NCBI GenBank assembly: GCA_020746995.1
Contig: JAGPXD010000002.1
Span: forward strand, 868,001 to 932,000
Reading direction: 5' to 3'
DNA from: Plectosphaerella cucumerina
Taxonomy: Eukaryota; Ascomycota; Sordariomycetes; Glomerellales; Plectosphaerellaceae
Length of the DNA: 64,000 nt
Part shown: positions 8,564-19,359 of the stretch, one piece after another
How the letters are laid out: the number at the start of each line of letters is the position of its first letter
Numbering within the stretch: the stretch's first letter is position 1
Notes under the pieces: generated by a model
What the model was told of the DNA's origin: nothing
The model's input: the letters and a program-made list of their open reading frames with translations, nothing else
Databases searched by the model: none
Made by a program: the position numbers and the translations under genes

Positions 8564-11233
8564 CTACATCGTAGCCCCCGCCGGCCGCCCCTCAACCGTC
8601 AACGCCGCCGCCTCCGTCTTACTATTCGGTTCGACAAGAGTGACAGCCACAGACGGATCCCGCGCGTACACCCGGAGACCAATGACGCAGACAGCGTTCC
8701 AGGGTGTCCTGGGCGGCGTCTCGTCACCAGGCGAATCTGACTCCGAGTCCGTCTCGGACGCCTCCGTTTCGGTCTCAGATTCCGTGTCTGATTCGGTGTC
8801 CGACTCGCTGTCGCTGTTGGTTGTAGCTGTTTCCGTCGTCTCGGTGGTTGTGCTCTGCTCTGCCGCGGGGGCGGAGACGGGAGCGGCAGAGGGGGCTTCG
8901 GGGACGGCAGGGTCAGCCGGGGCCGAGGTGGAGGATGGTGGGGCCGGGGTCGGAGCTGATCCGGACGCCTTCTCGGGATCAGCATCTGCTGCCTTGCTTT
9001 CGGCAACGGGCTGTGAGGCAGGGTTCGAGCTATCGGATGGCGTAGTTCCAGGCGGCTTGGAGTGAATCGGCAGGGTGGTCGACTCGGTGGCACCAGGCGG
9101 AGGTGCCGTGATGGGTGCAGCCGGTGTAGGCTCGGCTGCCGTCTTGTAGTCCTTCTTCTCCCCATGCTCATGCCCATGCTTCTCCTCTTCAGCAGCAACA
9201 ACCTCCTCAATCGCCTTCGCCGCCACCTCCACAGCCTTCTTCGCCTTCCTCAGTGCCCTTTCCCTCCTCCTCTTCTCCCTCTCCCTCTCAGTCTTCAGCT
9301 TCTCTCTCTCTCTCCTCTCCTTCTCCCTCTGTCTCTTCTCCTCTCTCTTCGCCTTCTTCTCCGCCCTGCGCGCCTCAATCGCCCCGTCCTCATCTGGTAT
9401 CCCGCCCTGCGCGTGAGCCAGATCATACAACATGCCCACCTGCCTGAGCTTCTGCGGGTTCTTGTCCGCATATTCCCTCACCACGTCAACCACCCCTCTG
9501 GCTCCGCGCCGACGCGTCGCCGTGATCTTGGGCAGAACCTCGTACCGACCTGGCGCCAGGTCGACTTCGCAGCTGACGCTTCGGGTATCCCATGAATGTG
9601 CCGGCCTCACGCGACACACACGCTCGCCCGTGGCTGCGTTCCGCAGCACAAAGTGCAGCTCGAAGCGGTATCCTCCCGAAAGACCTCGGAAGTACCTTTC
9701 GTCAAGCTGTGCGAGCACCAGCACCACCCGCCCTGCGCGCGAAACGTCCACCACGAACCGCGCCCGCAGGTACCCCGTGACCCAAGCGACATGCGCCGTC
9801 GTCCAGCGCTGCACGACAGTCCACGTCTCGTCAAACAGCCTCGTGCGGTGAATCCACATGAAAGTTTGCAGCATGTCGTCGAAGGACATCCAGAACTCTC
9901 CGTCGTCGCCAAACGTGTGGCCGAGCGCCGAGAGCCAGTACGGCGTCCACTCGCGTGAGCCATCCGACCACGGACCAGACCACTCTCCAAGTCCGCTATC
10001 AGATCGTTGACCCCAAGGGTTGCGGATCTTGACGAGTCGTACGAGCTTCGAGGGGTCCTTCTCATCAGGCACCTCTCGAGACTGAAGCACCGAATAGGCG
10101 TGGCCGAGTGCGAGCCCGTTCTTCTCGCTCGAGAAACTGTTGCTCATCGCTGCCAGGGAGAAGACAAAGTGATCCCCACTGCCATTGGCGTCGACGGTTG
10201 TGCTGCCACCGGCCTTGCTGTCCCGCGACGCCGTCAGAAGCTCTCCCCAGAGTCGATCCTTGCGCAGCACCCGGTTCGAAGCCAGCGTCGTGGCGACACC
10301 GCCCGTCATATCCTCGACAGCCTGACCAGGCCATCCACCCGAGACGCTCTCATAGTCGCCGTGAACCTTGGAGTACGCCTTCTCCAACAACGGCAACCAG
10401 GTCTCATTCGGATCGTCGCAACGCGCAAAGTACAGCGCTTCACTGCCCGTCTGCTTCTGCCGCCTCCAGTCGCGCGCCCTCTTCCCCGAAGGATCGTACG
10501 AGTCCTCCTGGAAATCATCCGCCGCCAGGTACAAGTTATCATCGACAACAGTCGAGATCCACTCGCCATCGCGCTGGAAGACGAAGCCGTAGACGCCGCA
10601 CTCTTCATCGCGCGCCACGCATACCCGCTCCATCAGGTCCTGCCGATGCGCCATGGTCGCCACCGCCGCGAGCCACCAGCAATCGCCATTGGCCCCCTGC
10701 TTGATATCGGTGCTCGAGTACCCATTGACCGTGAACTGGGGGTTCTCAAACACCCAGTTGACTCGGTGCACGCTGCCGGGGAAGTACGTCTCGAACTCGA
10801 GGCTTTCGACGCTGGCAGCGTCGTCGGCAGGCGGAGGTGGTGGCGGGAACGGCTCGGGCTGCGGGATGGGCGCGGGACGGTCGCCGCTTCGCACAAGGCC
10901 GAAGAGGCAGTTGCTTGACGGGTCGTTCTCGATGTCAAAGTCGGCGTCGGTGAACTTTTGGTTGGTGCGCTCGCACTCGCGCACGATGCGGGCGACTTTG
11001 GCTTTGCATTCGGCGGCCGCTGCCTTGTACGAGTCCTGGGCGTTGCGCGGGGTGCCTGGGGCGGTGTCATCTGCTGGCGGAGCACGGAACTTGCTCTTCT
11101 TGGGCTGTGTTGGTTCGAGAAGGTCGGCGTAGAGGGCGCGGGGGAAGATGGTCGTGATTTTGCCCGACTCTTTGGACTGGAAGGCGGACCAGAAGGACGA
11201 AAGCTTCTGCTGCGGGTGATGTTTCTTGCCCAT
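8564..11233 (-). CDS. calpain-like cysteine protease
   Basis: This is a single-exon gene of 889 residues. The frame extends 26 codons further upstream but only to a GTG, so I chose the ATG at 11231-11233. The family C2 catalytic triad is visible: Cys185 in GANGDCWWLAAV, His378 in LALGHAYSV and Asn405 in KIRNPWG, each in its family context. A beta-sandwich-like C2L region follows (about residues 455-575). The last third is unusual: a Lys/Arg/Glu-rich coiled-coil-like stretch near 630-690, then a Pro/Ala/Thr/Ser-rich linker, an acidic Ser/Asp/Glu run, and a short hydrophobic end. It is probably an intracellular calcium-regulated or atypical calpain. It lacks features that would make it PalB, such as an N-terminal MIT domain. 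The 17-bp repeat occurs on both sides. Confidence 0.88.
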   Translation of the reverse strand: MGKKHHPQQKLSSFWSAFQSKESGKITTIFPRALYADLLEPTQPKKSKFRAPPADDTAPGTPRNAQDSYKAAAAECKAKVARIVRECERTNQKFTDADFDIENDPSSNCLFGLVRSGDRPAPIPQPEPFPPPPPPADDAASVESLEFETYFPGSVHRVNWVFENPQFTVNGYSSTDIKQGANGDCWWLAAVATMAHRQDLMERVCVARDEECGVYGFVFQRDGEWISTVVDDNLYLAADDFQEDSYDPSGKRARDWRRQKQTGSEALYFARCDDPNETWLPLLEKAYSKVHGDYESVSGGWPGQAVEDMTGGVATTLASNRVLRKDRLWGELLTASRDSKAGGSTTVDANGSGDHFVFSLAAMSNSFSSEKNGLALGHAYSVLQSREVPDEKDPSKLVRLVKIRNPWGQRSDSGLGEWSGPWSDGSREWTPYWLSALGHTFGDDGEFWMSFDDMLQTFMWIHRTRLFDETWTVVQRWTTAHVAWVTGYLRARFVVDVSRAGRVVLVLAQLDERYFRGLSGGYRFELHFVLRNAATGERVCRVRPAHSWDTRSVSCEVDLAPGRYEVLPKITATRRRGARGVVDVVREYADKNPQKLRQVGMLYDLAHAQGGIPDEDGAIEARRAEKKAKREEKRQREKERREREKLKTEREREKRRRERALRKAKKAVEVAAKAIEEVVAAEEEKHGHEHGEKKDYKTAAEPTPAAPITAPPPGATESTTLPIHSKPPGTTPSDSSNPASQPVAESKAADADPEKASGSAPTPAPPSSTSAPADPAVPEAPSAAPVSAPAAEQSTTTETTETATTNSDSESDTESDTESETETEASETDSESDSPGDETPPRTPWNAVCVIGLRVYARDPSVAVTLVEPNSKTEAAALTVEGRPAGATM

Positions 11234-11920
11234 GACTGCAGAGTTGTAGCGACAGAGACGTGTGATAGTTGAATAGGTGCGATCTTCGGATTGCAGAGCG
11301 AGGGACTTCACTTCAGAAGAGAGAGGAAAGCCGGCTCGGCAGTCGACGGGACGCAGCCCAATATAGGACGACCTGTCTCGCGTGACAGGTCACGCAGGGC
11401 TGAAGCTCCCACAACTGATTGGGGGCCCTTACGAGAAAGCGCCAGGGGGCATGCAGCCAGCCGCTCAGCCCGAGCCGCCTAGGCAACCCATTCCCAGTCG
11501 GTGAACGAAATGAGGCTGGTCGCGGGCCGAAAGGAGGGGGAAACTGCTGCACCGTCAGCGCTTGGGACGCATTGCAGCAGCTTGGCGGGGAGGAAGCGGG
11601 ACGGAAGGCTGGGGTCAGGGGTAACGTGGAACTTGAAGGCGAGGCGCTGGTGATGTGTTGGGGGCCAAAAAGGGGGGCGACACCAGTTGATTTGGGTCTC
11701 ATGCGTGACACTGACAAACATGGAGGCATCTTGCGCCGGCTGTCATAGGGGACTTTTTGGAAAATGGTTTGTAGCCACCATTTTCCCTCGCGATATTTAG
11801 CCTTCGACAGATCAATCGAAACAGCAGGTCAAGCACGACGTTGACGAGCATCTCGCACGCTTGTATCGATGTCGCCATTGAGGAGACTGTGCTCGAGATG
11901 CTTCGGCCAACCATCTTCCA
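11234..11920. other. intergenic between calpain and SPO22 genes
   Basis: This stretch holds the promoter of the calpain gene and the 3' flank of SPO22. No gene is seen. A solo copy of the 17-bp repeat lies at 11816-11832. Confidence 0.5.
11804..11834. repeat. solo diverged unit of the 17-bp repeat
   Basis: TCGAAACAGCAGGTCAA at 11816-11832 differs by one base from the consensus unit at 8203-8370, and it is preceded by a partial unit (TCGACAGATCAA). It lies about 3.4 kb from the main array, beyond the calpain gene. Confidence 0.8.
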
Positions 11921-14900
11921 TCACCCTTCGAGCGTCTGGGTGCCTTCCAGTTCCTGGCCTTGCCGTACTCTATCTGCGGCAGCCTCAACCTGCGTCAGAA
12001 TACGTCCCTTGTCAGGAACGTACCTCGCCAGCGTGGTAGCCGCGTCTGCCCATCTCTCAAATTCGGCCGTCCGCCCTCCAGCGCGGAAGTCGCAGGCCTG
12101 GTTCCACGCTTTGACGACAAGCCACTCAACTTCCTCGATGGGAAACGACACCTCGACCTGCTCTGCGCGTCAGTCGCCACTGCCTGCCAACCAATATCCC
12201 AGCTTTCGACCAAAATTCGCCAGAATGGAAAGAGGTGACTTACATCAGTCGGCTCCTTGGCCATCTCGACGACCGTCCCCAGCAACTCCTCGCACATGCC
12301 CGTATCAACGGGCAGCAGCGCCTGGAACAAGCACCTCGTGAACTTTGCCATGGCCGAGAACTCGAAGCCGTTGGCCTCCCACAGCCCATTGATGACAGCC
12401 TTCATTGCAGGGTACAAATCTGCCCGTCGTCAGTCAGCCAGGCCCAGAACGGCATTTCACATTGGCATCTTACATTCGGGTCTCAATTCCCCTCGGAGAA
12501 GACAATCCGCCATACCCTTCAAGACTCCTGCATCTCTACAGACCACGGCCTTGTCAATGATGTCCTTGAGACGATCGTCCTGGCGGAGGTGGACGGCTGC
12601 TTCGAGGTCAAAGAGGAGGAGATGCGCGAGCTTGCCCCGGAGGTCCTTCTTCAGGACATATTCGAATGATTCTGCCCGTTGCATCGCCTCTTCGTACGCG
12701 GACACGTGCTCCGTGAGTTGCATGTACGTCTCCGACCGTGTCTCCTTCTCGCAACGGGCAAGGGCGACCATGGCGCAGACGGCCATGAAATGGCACCACA
12801 TGGATCGCAAGCACGCATCGCCAGCTTGGGCATCGGGCAAGTTCGGTGGGTAATGCTGATTGACCTGCAGACAAAACTGCGAGATGCGAACGACATGGGC
12901 CAGATCGAGGGTCTCTCGATGCTTGATGACAAGGTTGAGCGACGTCTTGGAGAAGTAGTCGAGCTCCCTGATGCTGTACAGCGGCGCCCCAGCATCGTTG
13001 ACCGGCGTGGCTTGGATTTCTTGGAGCACTGGCAGCACGTTAGCAAGACCCTCGCACGAAGCTTCTGTCGCAAACCTTTGTCTTGGACGGCACAGATCTT
13101 GTCGACAAGATGCTTCAAGTCTTCGCCCTCCTGATCCTTGACTTGCTGACTGAGGAGCCTTAAAGCGCACCGCAACAGGGCTGGCGCGCACGGCTTCGCT
13201 GCAGAGTCGAGGCTGTCTATGAGAGCGAGCATAGTGTGGCAGACCAGGACCTTGTCGGCGTGGGCCTGGGCATGGACAACGCATGCGTATAACAGATCGG
13301 AGTCCTGGGAGCCATCGGCGATGTAGTTGAGACTCTCCAGCGCCAGGTCCCTGTCGGGAAGAACTAGGGCAAGCTTGAAGACAAGGAATCGTGTCAGCGG
13401 CTCGCTTTGCGTTTCTTCCGGCATATCTTGTAGGGTCTTCCGCGCCGTGTCAATGTCCCGGCACTCCAAGGCACACCCGAGAAGTTTTCTAGCTTGTCAG
13501 CTCAGTGCTTCACGGCTGGAGTCTGTCGAACTTACCTCCTCAGCTTTGCTTGATTGACTTGTCCTCCGTTCTCAAGCAGCGGATGGCATGCGACTTGACA
13601 CCAACCCTCAGCAAGGGCCAAGGCGTTCTCTGTCGAGGTGACGATCCCTTCGATCTTTTTCCAGATGACCTTCCACCAAATCAGTGCTTGCTCGTCGTCA
13701 TAGTCTGGGGAAACGAACCGCCTGCGCGTTGAACGCGATTGCTCCGTCAATCGGCGGGATCCCAAGCTCCATCAGCCCATCAAGCACCTTGATCAGGTCA
13801 AAGATCGTCTGCGTCACGCCTTTTTGCACCGTCGCCATGTTGATCCGCTCGCGAATGCCGGCCTCCAGCCCCTCCAGCCGACCAGCTTGCGCCTGGTTGA
13901 ACAGCCACTGATCCATCGTCTTGCACCCGATGACCGGGTTCCGCCGGTGGAGGCTGACAATATGCTGCTGGACCAATCCTGCATTCGTGTCTGTGGATGG
14001 CAACAACCTGTCGAGGCAGAGTATCGCATCGGCGTAGACCTTTCCGTCAAACTGCTCGTCGGATGCCTTGTCGAAGATCTCCAACCGCAGCGCGAGGACA
14101 ACAGGCTTCTCCCCCATCTCCTCGGCCATCTGCTGCACCATGCCTGCTGCTGTCACGAGATCGTCTTCCATGCCCGTCTCCAGCAGCGCGGTGACCAGCG
14201 TCTGGTACGCCGCATCTTTCAGATTCAGCGCCTCTCGCGACATCATCTCCACGTCCTGCCTGCTCAGAACGTCGAGCGTGCGCCTCAACCACGTTGTCGC
14301 AGGGCCATACTGAGCCTTCTCAACCAGGCCCCTACCCATCTCGTACAGGACCTCGGCCAGTCGTTCCGCGGCCTCGGAGTCCAATCCCTCCCTCAAGGGT
14401 TCTGTTTTGGCGTACATGGCTTCTGCGACCTCGAGACGGCCCTCGCGCCATGCGAGTGCAGTACGGAGGCAGAGGTTCTGCACCTCCAGCCCCCGGCATT
14501 CCTCAAGCTGTTCAGGACTGAGCCGCGCCTTCAAATCCGGCAGGAGGGCGACGCAGTGGGCGGCCTTTGTGATGGCGTCGACAGCAGCATCAGTGCCATC
14601 GGCCTTGAGACAGAGCCGACAGATCTTGAAAAGCATGGTAAGAAGCAGGACAATATCGTCGAAAGACGTCCCCGAAGCGGCAGGGCCAGGCCATTTGCCG
14701 AGGTGCATGAGCGAGAAGGCAAATTGACGAGTGCGAAGCCGCAAAGTTTCGACGAAGGGCTCATCCGTTCTCGAAGGAGGTAGACGGACACAGGTGTTCC
14801 AGAGATTTCGGGCGGTGGTGCTGAGTTCCTTCCCGAAGAGACGCTTGACTTGCTGGCGCTGGGTGACGTTGGCAGCCGTTCTGGTCTGGTGTTCGATCTC

Positions 14901-15020
14901 GGCGATGAGGGAGGCATCGATCTGGGCTGATGGAAGTTTCGCTTGGAGAGAGTGCGCGAAGCCTGCAATAGTCAGCTTGGACGATGGGGGAGGCAGCGGA
15001 GGAAGAACCCAGCAAGGCAT
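11921..15020 (-). CDS. spo22: SPO22/ZIP4-type meiotic protein
   Basis: I reconstruct six exons on the minus strand: 15020-13719, 13669-13536, 13488-13076, 13028-12474, 12419-12244 and 12157-11921. The introns are 49, 47, 47, 54 and 86 nt. All phases match and give 938 residues. The protein is helical, with TPR-like repeats throughout. The block around QAKLRRK plus LLGCALE and the late EVEWLVVKAWNQA block are characteristic of the SPO22/ZIP4 family, which nucleates the synaptonemal complex and crossover sites in meiosis. The first intron ends at AAG, a poor acceptor, chosen because it restores NAQAVIWKKIEG; that junction is the least certain. The long open frame begins at a GTG at 15149, so I took the first in-frame ATG. 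Confidence 0.82.
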
Positions 15021-15622
15021 GAACTTGTTGGTGCCCGGGAGGGCTGGCCCCAACTTTCCTGGGCATGGCGACGATGAAACTGCGGTTGATAAGCAGGCAG
15101 AGGAATCCCTCCGTTCACAAAAAAATCCCGTCTCTCCTCGACAACTCACATCACGAAGGAACTGGAAGGCACGCCTGGTCGTGCCTTCCTTCCCCTTTCC
15201 TTGGTCTCAGTGTGTCGGTGCGGAAGAGACCCGCTCTCGGTGACTCGGTGAACATTCTCAGACCTCATCCGGGCCCTCCCGACCCCCCAGCCTCTTGGCT
15301 CGGGCGCATACGGAGGCCACGAGAACGTCTTAGCCGGGGCCCCTGAATACTCCTCACTCGTCATGCGGGACCCCAATGGGAACATCGCAGGGGCAAGAAG
15401 CGCAACTGGTATGCCATTCGAGCGTTGCTTGAAAGAGCAGGGAAGAATGCTTGCAGAGCAGAGCAGAGTCTTCCGTTTTCCCCCATCCGGGGGGAAATGC
15501 CCGCGCGTGTTCACACGCATAACCATAAGAAAAAGATGCGGTCCCTCCCTTTCCATTCCTCGACGCCCGTGTATCCATAAAAATCACTTTTGTTTCTTGC
15601 GCAATGCGCGGCCGGGGGAGCG
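15021..15622. other. SPO22 promoter and 3' flank of the AcuK-like gene
   Basis: No gene is seen. Frames such as 15363-15830 (plus) run into the antisense strand of the neighbouring gene and look spurious. Confidence 0.5.
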
Positions 15623-17754
15623 TCATGACTTCATCGGCTCTGTCGGCAGGAAGTTGCCCACAATGAGCGTTGGTCTGGAGACTGGAATTAGCAACTGCCC
15701 GGTCAGAGGATCTCAGCGTGTATACTCACAGCTTATGCTCGTCCCTTCTGATCATAAAGGAGAAGCAACACCGCAGCACAGGGTCCGTGGCCTTGTCATC
15801 CGGGTTCTTCAATGTACAGGCCGTCAATAGGGTATCGTGGGCCGGATCGAAGGCGATGGTGCCAAACTCCTCCCAGTACCGCACGAGCGAATCTTCGGTC
15901 AGAATCTCGTTGATGGAGACCTTGCCGTCCCGCAGATTTTCGACAGGCACGTGGATAAGCTCGGCCATCTCCTTATTTCCGCGGAAGATCTCGCCGGTTC
16001 GCCGCCAGCAGCAGGCGGGCACAGCCATGGAGGCAAAAACGCGATCGTACTCCATGAGCTGCTTCTCGAACCACATCTCGACGTAGACGAGCTCCATATC
16101 GGTCAGAGTTTGTGCCTTTTCGCGGAACTTGGGCCGGAATCGGTCAATGGTCCGCAGGATCTTCTGCTTTGACTCGGCGGCGATGTGCGAATCCAGGTAC
16201 TTGCCCAGCCGCACGTAGCCTTTAACGTAGTTGAACGGCTTCAGCAGACCAGCGTCGTATTTCGCCTTGAGCACGCGTGCCATTCGCTCCTCGGGTGTGT
16301 CGTTGCCAACGGGTGAGGGGTCCGCAGCCTGAAGGTAGTATTCCCGCGCCTTGTCCTTGTCGGCTTGGACAACGCTGCCGGGGCGCTCGATGCTGCGGCC
16401 CTGCTCGAGATTCGGCGGTGGCAGCATGGAGCCAGCCTGATTGTTGGCTTGTTGCTTTTGCAAGTGCTGCTGCTGCTGCTGTTGCAGCACGCCGTTGCCG
16501 GCGCTGTTGAACCCAGGCAGCATGTCGTTCTGGCCACGGCTCGAGCGGCTGAAGGCCGAGTTGCCCTGGGCGTCGTCGCCTAGGAGGGCACTGTCGTCGA
16601 GAAGACTCGTCTGTAGGAAGTCGTGGAGCAGGTTAAACTCGTGGGTGACCTCGGGAGCGATCATGTAGTTTTGGCCGTAGTTCTGCATGTCTTGGTAGTG
16701 GTTCTGGGCCGTCAGCCAGGCGTCCGAGAAGCCGGCGACTGGAAGAGGAAGAGGTCAGCTCTCGAACGCAACAAGTCTTCTCTATGCCCAGCAGAGGAAA
16801 GGAGAGAGGAGCTGAGGAGAGGGAGCACGGATGCTTGACCGGCCCTGGCAGAGCTGGCCGGGCTGCAGTCTCTGCGGTGTCACAAGACGTACATTGGTTC
16901 ATGTTGCCGCTGCCGGCGGCGCCACCGCCTCCGGCGCTCAGACCGTTTCCCTGCAGCGAGGAGACGGGCGATGGTGACACGAGCTGCAGCGGGTTCCCCT
17001 GGGCCAAGACATTGGCGGAGAAGGACTGGGACTTTGGGTTCTGGCGGCCGTCGAAGGCCAGAGGCGGTCCCATGGCGCCGGGGGACTGGTCGACAGAGGA
17101 GCGCGGCGCCATGTCCGCTTGCGCCTGAGTATTGGGTTGGGACGAGGGCTGCGATTGAGACTGTGTTTGGGACTGGGACTGCGATTCGGAGTCATCGGCG
17201 GTGGAGGGACCCTTGACCTTCTTGGCCTCGGGGTCGCGGGGCTCGTCGTGGCAGAGGTGACCGATGTTGCGCTTGATGCACCTGGTACATGGGCGTTCCT
17301 GCAGGGAAGGCGGGCGGCGTCAGATCAGATCTCGGGCAGACGGGAGGCTTGAAGCCATCATGTTCCTGGCAGGGGTGAAGACGAAGGGTGGGACGTACCA
17401 GGTCACAGGTCATGTGCTGTTCGGAGAGAAACGCATCTACCCGTTAGCCATGTTCCAGCTCACGAGGGTGGAGGGGTCGAGCTTGGGAGCCAGAGGGGCC
17501 AAGATTGAACCTACAGATCGGCGGCAGTACACGCAGGCTGGACAGCACAGGGGTCAGGTCAGCAAGGGGTGCCCAGAGAGACATGAGGTAAAGGAGAAGA
17601 GCGAACCGTGGTTCACCTTGCGGCGCTTCTTGGGGCTCTTGTGCGCCTCAGCTGGGGCAGTCTTGTCGCGACGCTGGTCGGCCTGCTGCAGAGCCGGTGG
17701 CTTGGAGGCAATGCCATCCTTCGCGGCCCCGGGTGGTCTCTTGGTCTTGTCCAT
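15623..17754 (-). CDS. acuK: Zn2Cys6 gluconeogenesis regulator, AcuK/ERT1 type
   Basis: I reconstruct six exons: 17754-17607, 17537-17515 (23 nt), 17416-17399 (18 nt), 17298-16893, 16738-15730 and 15674-15623, giving 551 residues. The zinc cluster at residues 51-79 (C-x2-C-x6-C-x5-C-x2-C-x8-C) is spread over exons 2, 3 and 4. It is preceded by a basic nuclear-localisation stretch (KKRRK). A Gln/Ser-rich middle is followed by a PAS-like C-terminal domain with CCWRRTGEIFRGNKEM and the ending LPTLIVGNFLP, both typical of the AcuK/AcuM/ERT1 family. Such factors activate PEP carboxykinase, fructose-bisphosphatase and other genes during growth on gluconeogenic carbon. Family assignment is strong; AcuK versus AcuM is less certain. 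Confidence 0.85.
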
Positions 17755-19359
17755 GGCAGCTATAGTGGGCAGGGGAGCTCGTCGAAGGTCGGTGGTCGGG
17801 TCGCCCATGGGGGCGCAGCTCCCATTGGGTCTCGGGGCTTGAGCTCTCGGCGGCGGGGGAGGAGGGTCGCGCAGAAGGCGCCTCTTGGGGGGACTGTCGA
17901 GTCCAGTCGAGTCGAAGGGAGGAAGGGTTTGGGTTTCGGGTTGAGGGCAGCGGGCGAGCCCTGCCAGTCGGGTCGGTGCAGCACGCCTCGCAGCAGCAAG
18001 GCAGAGGCAAGCGGGCAAGCAGGCAAGGCGATGTGCGCTGCGCCGAGGACGTGAGTGGTCCAACAGTCAATGGGACGGACGGGTGCCGGGGGCGATTGGG
18101 CCGGAGCGCGGCGATTGACGCTCGTGTAGCCTGGCGAGAGGGGGGCGTGTCGGGCAGGCGTGCGTCGGTGCGCGGAGGCTGCTCAGGTCTGTCGGGGTGG
18201 TTCGCGAGGAGGAGGAGAACACGGCGGGTGGTGTCGAGCCGTGAGGAGTGGTGTTGACGACCGAGGGGAAGGTCGCGTGGGCTCCGGCAAGACAAGACAA
18301 GAACCTTGAAGGGGAAAAGTCGAGGCACGGGAACTCGGCTGTTGGGTCCAGTCCAATGTCAGAGCCAGTGCTGTGCCAGTGCTGTGCCTGTGGCCGCCCG
18401 GGCGTCGGAGGAGCCGTCAGTGTGCCTGTCTGCCACTCTCAGGTCCACATCTGCCCGTGAGAAGGACCCGACGGGAGCTCAGTGGTGCCGCCTTCCCATC
18501 AGGACTGGACGCTACAGCGGCTACCGCTAGGTGCAGGACAGGCGCTGTTGCGCTGATGCCATTCTGGCCCGCGCTTTCCCCCGCCACTTCCTGGGCCCCG
18601 CCTGCCTTGAAAATCGCACCCAAGAACGCTCCAGAGTTCATCAAGCGATGGGACGATGGAACCACTCGGGCGGATGCGGAGACTCGAGATGCAACTCTGC
18701 CCACCAACAACTCAGCTCAGCCCGCGTCCGAGACCGAACCAAAGCATCCTGGCTGCCGCCGCTTATGCAGTTGAAGAGCCGAGGGCCCCGAAAAAATCAT
18801 CCCAACTTCAGCGTCTGTCTCCTCCTGCTCCAGTTCTCCCCGTCCCCCGCCGTCTCCGGTCGGGTGCCTTGGGTGCCTCGCCATCTTTCCCCGGCCCAAC
18901 CAATTCATGCATCGTGATGCGCCAGTGTCAATTGGGACGGGACCTGCGCAGGCGAAAGACGGCTTGGGGAGGAGTGATTCCCCGTCCTGTGGTCAGCGGC
19001 TTTCCGTCCGTGATGAGTGGAGCCAGACCGTGACCGAGGAACACTGACTGGCCTCGACTTGCTGCTCCGCACATCTGCACATCCCCTCCCCCTCCCCCTC
19101 CCCTCCTGTCATCTCATCCCATCTCATGCTCCTCCCCGTCGCGCATCCCCTCGCATAACCACGTCCGAGACACGGCTCCATCGAGAATGCGACATTCACA
19201 GGCCAACGGGCCTGACGATCACCACATGACATCACAAACCTCTTCACATGTCACCTCAACATCAACATCAACATCAACATCAATCTCGAGACTGCAGAAC
19301 CAAAACCATGTATGCTCGTGTCATTACCATCGTAACCAAATTCCTGCATGAATCCTCCC
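17755..19359. other. long upstream region of the AcuK-like gene
   Basis: About 1.6 kb lies between the regulator's ATG and the stop of xanthine dehydrogenase. It contains purine- and pyrimidine-biased stretches and a hexamer microsatellite near 19257-19286. Open frames here look spurious. It probably holds a long leader and promoter, as is common for regulators. Confidence 0.45.
19257..19286. repeat. ACATCA hexamer microsatellite
   Basis: About five head-to-tail copies of CAACAT/ACATCA lie just beyond the 3' end of the xanthine dehydrogenase gene. Confidence 0.85.

Noticed and set aside
10007..10918. 303-codon open frame on the plus strand
   Set aside because: It is antisense to the calpain-like gene and has no protein character.
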